Below, piece by piece: positions 63,513-64,000 of a stretch of DNA of 64,000 nucleotides. Positions within the stretch are counted from its first letter, which is position 1. Each line of letters begins with the position of its first letter. The position numbers and the translations under genes were made by a program. The DNA comes from Heterohyrax brucei. Its lineage: Eukaryota; Chordata; Mammalia; Hyracoidea; Procaviidae. The notes under the pieces are model-generated. The model was not told the origin of the DNA, made no database searches, and worked only from the letters and a program-made list of their open reading frames with translations. The stretch lies in NCBI GenBank assembly GCA_028571685.1, contig CM053166.1:62334111-62398110 (forward strand), given 5' to 3'.

Positions 63513-64000
63513 TTGAGAAACTCATACATTCTCTGTTCACTGTTTCCCATTCTCAGACAAGTAGATTTCTTTCTGCCAATGTGCTGTTTTCACAGTGCTA
63601 AGTACTCCCAACTCTATCACAATGTAGGTTTTACCAGTTTTCTAAGTCTCTCTTATTTTCTTGTACTTATACTTGGAATTCTCTGTGTAAACCTTTGTAA
63701 CTTCTCTAGGTACATGAATCACTGTGTAGTTTCTCTTGTTTCTATCTGTTACCAATCTTGAGAAACTCATACATTCTCTGTTCACTGTTTCCTGGGCTTG
63801 GACAAGTAGATTTCATTCTGCTAAAGTGCTGTTTTCACCGGGCTAAGTACTCCCAACTCTATCAACAATGTAGGTTTTACTAGTTTTCTAAGTCTCTCTT
63901 ATTTTCTTGTAGTTATACTTGGAATTCTCTGTGTAAACCTCTGTAACTTCTCTAGGTAGATGAATCACCGTGTACTTTCTCTTGTTTCTATGTGTTACCA
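63267..64000 (+). repeat. Copy of 50,749-51,482 at the right edge
   Basis: Three units match 50,749-51,482 at a constant offset of 12,518 bp (51 units), including TTACTAATCTTGAG, CTTTTTCCCGG, TTTCCCATTCTCAGAC, TTCTGCTAAAG, GGTACATGAATC and CACCGTGTAC then TATGTGTTACC. I see about four differences. The first of these units is also the last unit of HOR B copy 2 and resembles 59,088. The match runs to the window edge, so its true length is unknown. Confidence 0.85.

Larger units (their letters stand above)
1..64000 (+). repeat. 246-bp tandem satellite array, whole window
   Basis: Every stretch read belongs to the same ~246 bp unit, starting at TTGAGAAACTC and recurring at 129, 375, 621, 866, 1112 and so on to 63,758. 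All units face the same way, and there is no non-satellite gap, inversion or inserted element. A typical unit runs through TTCCCGGTCTTAGACAAG, TGCGAAAGTGCTG, AAGTACTCCCAACTC, CTTGGAATTCTCTG and GATGAATCACTGTG. The consensus counted by eye is 36.6% GC with T 40.7% and A 22.8%. The recurrent 245-bp form has lost one A in ATCAACAATG. Pure satellite over 64 kb is typical of centromeric or pericentromeric heterochromatin (inference). The family name is unknown to me. Confidence 0.98.

Noticed and set aside
129-63761. Dozens of similar + strand open frames of about 62-82 codons, one per monomer
   Set aside because: They begin at TTG or GTG, almost never ATG (the usual first codon is the TTG of TTGAGAAACTC), and recur because the unit is 3 x 82 bp. 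They show no codon-level conservation: single-base indels shift the frame freely (for example ATCAACAATG to ATCACAATG), and changes fall at all codon positions. They are satellite by-products, not a protein family.
1-64000. CRISPR array or other repeat-spacer system
   Set aside because: There are no unique spacers. The full 246 bp repeats, unit length is far above CRISPR repeats, and no cas-like gene is present.
1-64000. Alpha satellite or another named centromeric satellite
   Set aside because: The unit is 246 bp, not 171 bp, and I recognise no alpha-satellite sequence. I cannot assign another named family without a database search.
1-64000. tRNA, rRNA or 5S tandem gene cluster
   Set aside because: No cloverleaf, no A/B box pair and no rRNA core motif were seen in the unit. 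Tandem arrangement alone does not support an RNA gene.
1-64000. Transposon or virus-like element inside the array
   Set aside because: No break in the 246-bp periodicity larger than about 10 bp was found, so there is no room for an inserted element.

Overview
The whole 64 kb is one uninterrupted tandem satellite array. I see no gene, RNA gene, transposon, virus-like element or CRISPR array. The unit is about 246 bp (common variants 245, 244 and 236 bp), all copies lie head to tail in one orientation, and about 260 units fit in the window. I phase each monomer at a conserved TTGAGAAACTC (for example 129, 375, 621). A consensus built by eye has 100 T, 56 A, 54 C and 36 G: 36.6% GC, with a pyrimidine-rich + strand. 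Each unit normally carries one EcoRI site (GAATTC, unit position ~165) and one ScaI site (AGTACT, ~89). Long homogeneous satellite of this kind points to eukaryotic heterochromatin, probably centromeric or pericentromeric. Repeated CpG decay suggests a cytosine-methylating genome, but species and satellite family cannot be named from sequence alone.

Layout. (1) 1-128: tail of a monomer that differs from the one preceding the later copies of the same block. (2) 129-~22,330: higher-order repeat (HOR) A. Copy 1 is 34 monomers (8,357 bp). Copy 2 is 38 monomers (9,339 bp) and carries two separate local expansions (+1 and +3 monomers). Copy 3 stops abruptly within its 19th monomer. (3) ~22,330-~55,075: a more diverged mosaic with many partial, overlapping duplications (offsets of 2, 5, 6, 7, 10, 11, 12, 15, 17, 32 and 43 monomers) but no single dominant HOR. 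(4) 55,155-63,512: HOR B, two almost identical 17-monomer copies (4,179 bp each). (5) 63,267-64,000: a near-identical copy of 50,749-51,482, so HOR B and the segment before it may belong to a larger repeat of about 12.5 kb.

Monomers fall into recurrent variant classes (A-D below) defined by linked changes. Many monomers are recombinants between classes, as expected from unequal crossover and gene conversion. The many 60-80 codon open frames are by-products of a 246-bp (3 x 82) unit with few stops. They nearly all lack an ATG and are not called as genes.

The points most worth following up are the two young HORs, the sharp HOR A boundary near 22.3 kb, the two-step expansion in HOR A copy 2, and a degenerate CENP-B-box-like site, whose best example (45,876-45,892) has eight of the nine essential positions.
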